DNA of 64,000 nt from JBMOPD01 sp049323615 (GTDB lineage Bacteria > Bacillota > Desulfotomaculia > Desulfotomaculales > Desulfocucumaceae). The stretch spans positions 8,516 through 72,515 of the forward strand of contig JBMOPD010000024.1 in NCBI GenBank assembly GCA_049323615.1, in the 5' to 3' direction. The notes below the pieces were generated by a model. The model was not told where the DNA came from and did no database searches. It saw nothing but the letters and a program-made list of their open reading frames with translations. This document shows positions 60,890-64,000 of this stretch, one piece after another; the first letter of the stretch is position 1, and each line of letters starts with the position of its first letter. A program made the translations under genes and the position numbers.

Positions 60890-62308
60890 ATGGATAAAAC
60901 GGCATACCCGTACATTCCCAATTCCGTCCGATCTGTAAAGGATCAGATGTTAAAAGAGTGTGGCGCTGAAAGCATAGAGGATCTTTACGCTGAAATACCG
61001 AAACACCTTAGGCTGAAAAGAAAACTGAACCTGCCAAGAGCCTATTTTTCGGAATACGCCCTGAGAAGACATGTAGAGGGTATTTTATCTAAAAATGTAT
61101 CATGTAAAAATTGCGTGAGTTTCCTGGGAGCAGGCACCTGGCAGCATTATGTGCCGGCAATATGTGATGAGATAAATTCCCGGGCTGAATTTCTCACGGC
61201 ATATTCGGGAAGACAATATGCCGATCACGGCAAGTGGCAGGCGTTATTCGAGTATGCCAGTATGTTGTGCGAGCTTGTCGGTATGGAGGCAACAAGCCTT
61301 CCAACTTATGACTGGGGTCAAGCTGCCGGCACTTCCCTCTTAATGGCGTCGAGAATTACCGGCCGGAAGGAGGTACTGCTTGCAGGCACTGTTAGTAAGG
61401 ATAGATTGCTGCAGATTAAAAACTATTTGAGGCCCAAGGTTAATGTTGTTCTGGTTGATTATGATACCGGGACAGGCAAACTCATGGTCGAAGATTTAAA
61501 GAAAAAAATTTCATCCCGCATAGCAGCTGTGTACTTTGAAAACCCGTCTTACCTTGGACTTATCGAGACCGGGGCAGAAGAAATTGTGAAGACAGCTCAC
61601 GCTTACGGAGCACTGTGCGTAGTTGGGGTGGATCCAATTTCCCTGGGTGTATTGGCTCCGCCGAGCCAATACGGTGCGGATATTGTTTGCGGGGACCTGC
61701 AGCCCCTCGGAATACATATGAATTATGGCGGCGGCCTGGCGGGATTTATTGCCACCCGTGATGAACCGGAATTTGTGGCCGAGTTTCCGGGGCAGATATT
61801 TGGTATAACCTCAACCGAAGTTGAAGGTGAATACGGATTTGGACAAGTCTTTTGGGAGAGGACATCCCTTGCGTCAAGAGAAGGGGGCAGGGAATATACA
61901 GGGACCTCTGCCGGTTTATGGGGGATCACTGCGGGGGTTTACCTCGCACTGATGGGTCCCTCGGGAATGAGGGAAATTGGAGAAATTATTATGCAAAGGT
62001 CTTCTTACACGATAAAATTATTATCTGAGATTGAGGGCATTGAAATTTTATTTAAAGATAGTATATATTTTAAAGAATTTGTGGTTAACTTTGACAAGTC
62101 AGGTATTGATGTAAAAAGCCTTAACAAAGCACTGCTGAGCTATAAGATTTTTGGCGGCAAGGACCTGTTCAGGGAGTTTCCGGAACTAGGGAACAGCGCC
62201 TTGTACTGTGTTACGGAATTACACACGAAAGAGGATATTGACAGACTTGCTTCGGGATTGCAAAAGATTACACGAAATAAAGTGGGTGGGCAGTGTGGGA
62301 AGGGATAA
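60890..62308 (+). CDS. Glycine-dehydrogenase-like subunit 1 (GcvPA family, altered site)
   Basis: A 472-residue PLP-fold protein of the P-protein N-terminal half. Common features kept: SFLGAGTWQHYVPA and the fold-type I order. Motifs that are nearly constant in true GcvPA are changed: the PYQPEISQG loop reads GRQYADHG (107-114) and YDGATA reads YDWGQAA (140-146). No GcvT, GcvH or Lpd gene is in the window. A decarboxylase for another amino acid, or a different PLP reaction, is more likely than glycine cleavage. ATG 60890 with TGGAGG. Confidence 0.75.
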   Translation: MDKTAYPYIPNSVRSVKDQMLKECGAESIEDLYAEIPKHLRLKRKLNLPRAYFSEYALRRHVEGILSKNVSCKNCVSFLGAGTWQHYVPAICDEINSRAEFLTAYSGRQYADHGKWQALFEYASMLCELVGMEATSLPTYDWGQAAGTSLLMASRITGRKEVLLAGTVSKDRLLQIKNYLRPKVNVVLVDYDTGTGKLMVEDLKKKISSRIAAVYFENPSYLGLIETGAEEIVKTAHAYGALCVVGVDPISLGVLAPPSQYGADIVCGDLQPLGIHMNYGGGLAGFIATRDEPEFVAEFPGQIFGITSTEVEGEYGFGQVFWERTSLASREGGREYTGTSAGLWGITAGVYLALMGPSGMREIGEIIMQRSSYTIKLLSEIEGIEILFKDSIYFKEFVVNFDKSGIDVKSLNKALLSYKIFGGKDLFREFPELGNSALYCVTELHTKEDIDRLASGLQKITRNKVGGQCGKG

Positions 62309-63869
62309 AAATAGGTTTTTGAGAAAATTTCACCAGGCCCGTTGGGATGAGCCTATCATTTATGAACTGAGTAATAAAGGAGAAAGGGGTATTATTTTAC
62401 CGGAAGTTGAAGAAGAAATAAAATCAGCGGTTGGAGATGTGGTGGCAAAGATACCTGCCAATTTACGCAGAAAAGAACCCCCCATGCTTCCGGAGCTTTC
62501 CCAGGCGCAAGTGTTAAGGCATTACCTGCGTTTATCTCAGGAAACCCTGGGTACGGACTTAGGCATTGATTTAGGTCTGGGAACCTGTACCATGAAATAC
62601 AGCCCCAAGGTTAATGAACTGCTGACAAGATTGCCGGAAATGGCGGATATCCACCCCCTTCAGGATGAAGAAACAGTCCAAGGTATTCTCGAAATATTTT
62701 ATAAGTTCGATCAGATCTTAAAAGAAATATCCGGCTTGGATAAATTTTCTTTACAGCCTTCCAGTGGCTCTCAGGGCATATATACCAACGCCTGTATCAT
62801 CAGGGCGTATCACGAGGCCAATGGGGAACTGGAGAAAAGAAATGAAATTATTACTACAATTTTTTCGCACCCTTCCAATGCGGCAGCTCCGGCTCAAGCA
62901 GGTTTTAAAATTATAACCCTGATGCCTGATGGAAACGGTTACCCCGATCTTGAGGCCCTGAAAGCCGCGGTTTCCGATCGTACCGCCGGGCTAATGATAA
63001 CAAATCCGGAAGATACCGGAATATATAATCCGAAAATAGATGAATTTGTCAAAGTGGTTCATGAGGCGGGGGGACTTTGCGCCTATGACCAGGCCAATGC
63101 GAATGGCTTGTTGGGAATAGCCAGGGCCGGGGAGGCAGGGTTTGATCTCTGCCATTTCAATATTCATAAAACTTTTTCGTCACCTCACGGGTCCATGGGG
63201 CCGGGCGCCGGTGCTGTCGGGGTTAAAAAGGATCTGACCAAGTTTTTACCGGTGCCGACTGTTGAATTTGACGGCCAAAAATATTTCCTTGATTATAACA
63301 GACCCCACAGCATTGGTAAGATAAGGGGATTCTACGGAGTTGCCCCGGTTATATTAAGAGGATATGCATGGGTAATGAGTCTTGGCGCGGACGGATTGCG
63401 GGAATGTGCAGAAGTATCGGTATTAAATAGCAACTACTTGCAGAAAAAGATAATGGAAATTCCCGGGGCAGGTGTTCCTTACGCTGAAGGGAAGCGCAGA
63501 TTGGAGCAAGTCAGATACAGTTGGAAAAAACTTAAGGAAGATACAGGGATAGGTACGGAAGATGTTATGTGTAGAATAGTGGATTTCGGTTTGCAAAGCT
63601 ATTTTACCAGCCATCATCCTTGGGTAGTGCCGGAACCTTTTACCTTGGAGCCTTGCGAATCATATTCCAAGGAAGATATCGACGAGTACGTGGCGATAAT
63701 CAGCCAAATCGCCAAAGAGGCCTATGAGAACCCGGAACTTGTCAGAAATGCGCCATATAACAGTGTAATTCACAAGTGCGACCTGTCAATAATGAATGAT
63801 CCCGGTAAATGGGCCATAACGTGGAAAGGGTATCTTAAGAAAACTAAAACAGTAAATTCAACTAAATAG
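62295..63869 (+). CDS. Glycine-dehydrogenase-like subunit 2 (GcvPB family, altered site)
   Basis: A 524-residue PLP-binding half. The Schiff-base lysine is Lys 292 in FNIHKTFSSPHGSMGPGAG, and LGTCTMKYSPKVNE is normal. The AHGTNPA region is replaced by SHPSNAAAPA and YDGAN by YDQAN. GTG 62295 overlaps the stop of subunit 1 by 14 bases, so the two are coupled and probably form an alpha-beta pair. Upstream in-frame extension would run inside subunit 1. The 131 bases after it show no gene or terminator. Confidence 0.78.
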   Translation: MGRDKNRFLRKFHQARWDEPIIYELSNKGERGIILPEVEEEIKSAVGDVVAKIPANLRRKEPPMLPELSQAQVLRHYLRLSQETLGTDLGIDLGLGTCTMKYSPKVNELLTRLPEMADIHPLQDEETVQGILEIFYKFDQILKEISGLDKFSLQPSSGSQGIYTNACIIRAYHEANGELEKRNEIITTIFSHPSNAAAPAQAGFKIITLMPDGNGYPDLEALKAAVSDRTAGLMITNPEDTGIYNPKIDEFVKVVHEAGGLCAYDQANANGLLGIARAGEAGFDLCHFNIHKTFSSPHGSMGPGAGAVGVKKDLTKFLPVPTVEFDGQKYFLDYNRPHSIGKIRGFYGVAPVILRGYAWVMSLGADGLRECAEVSVLNSNYLQKKIMEIPGAGVPYAEGKRRLEQVRYSWKKLKEDTGIGTEDVMCRIVDFGLQSYFTSHHPWVVPEPFTLEPCESYSKEDIDEYVAIISQIAKEAYENPELVRNAPYNSVIHKCDLSIMNDPGKWAITWKGYLKKTKTVNSTK

Positions 63870-64000
63870 ATATTTAAACTTGAATCCGGTAAGTAACAGC
63901 AGTTTTTTCTTTCGAAGCCAGCCAAGCTGCCAAAAATAGGATACCATGTTAAGTGTTGTATGTGGTTTATTGTTTCTTAAGCGTCGAAAATCTAAAGATT

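Overview
The window looks like a chromosomal segment of an anaerobic Gram-positive bacterium of the Desulfotomaculum/Pelotomaculum (Peptococcaceae-type) group. Support: strong AGGAGG-like ribosome sites, frequent TTG and GTG starts, lipoprotein receptors, Rho-independent terminators, a split class I fumarase, a membrane fumarate reductase/succinate dehydrogenase and split glycine-dehydrogenase-like subunits. The taxon is inferred from gene content only. No tRNA, rRNA, CRISPR array, transposase or integrase was recognised.

Region 1 (1-20965, + strand) is a Flp/Tad pilus locus with two complete cytoplasmic and inner-membrane machines in tandem. Set 1 (CpaB, TadZ-like ATPase, TadA, TadB, TadC, Flp pilin, prepilin peptidase) ends at a terminator near 5300. 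Secreted stalk proteins and TadE/TadG-like pseudopilins follow, one of them cysteine-rich, then a membrane thioredoxin-like protein and a diguanylate cyclase. Set 2 (CpaB, TadA, TadB, TadC, several pilin-like proteins including a 58-residue one, TadE/G-like proteins) comes next. A tail of secreted proteins and a lipoprotein closes the region. A cytosolic chemotaxis-type transducer is convergent with it at 21.0-21.9 kb.

Region 2 (21.9-43.5 kb) reads as a sulfolactate utilisation locus: two sulfolactate dehydrogenase-like enzymes of opposite stereochemistry (ComC- and SlcC-like), two tripartite tricarboxylate (TctABC) transport systems, an enolase-superfamily enzyme, a TauE/SafE anion exporter, and SuyA plus SuyB, the split sulfolactate sulfo-lyase that releases sulfite and pyruvate. 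Between them lie fumarase alpha/beta and a four-subunit fumarate reductase/succinate dehydrogenase. Three FadR-type GntR regulators, two of them recent duplicates, and at least seven TGGT-N3-ACCA-type sites tie the operons, including suyAB, into one putative regulon.

Region 3 (43.5-63.9 kb) has a divergent sigma-54 activator and then one long + strand run: biotin carrier protein, carboxyltransferase, a NitT/TauT-type ABC importer with duplicated and asymmetric permease and ATPase subunits, CaiB-type CoA transferase, thiolase, second carboxyltransferase, biotin carboxylase, acyl-CoA synthetase, a second TauE/SafE exporter, and a glycine-dehydrogenase-like pair without its usual partners. Both carboxyltransferases lack the lysine that is carbamylated in the family, and the P-protein-like pair has altered substrate-site motifs. 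This is the best candidate for an undescribed catabolic pathway. Its substrate cannot be read from the sequence; the TauE and TauABC-like genes and the neighbouring suyAB locus make an organosulfonate or an amino or organic acid plausible.
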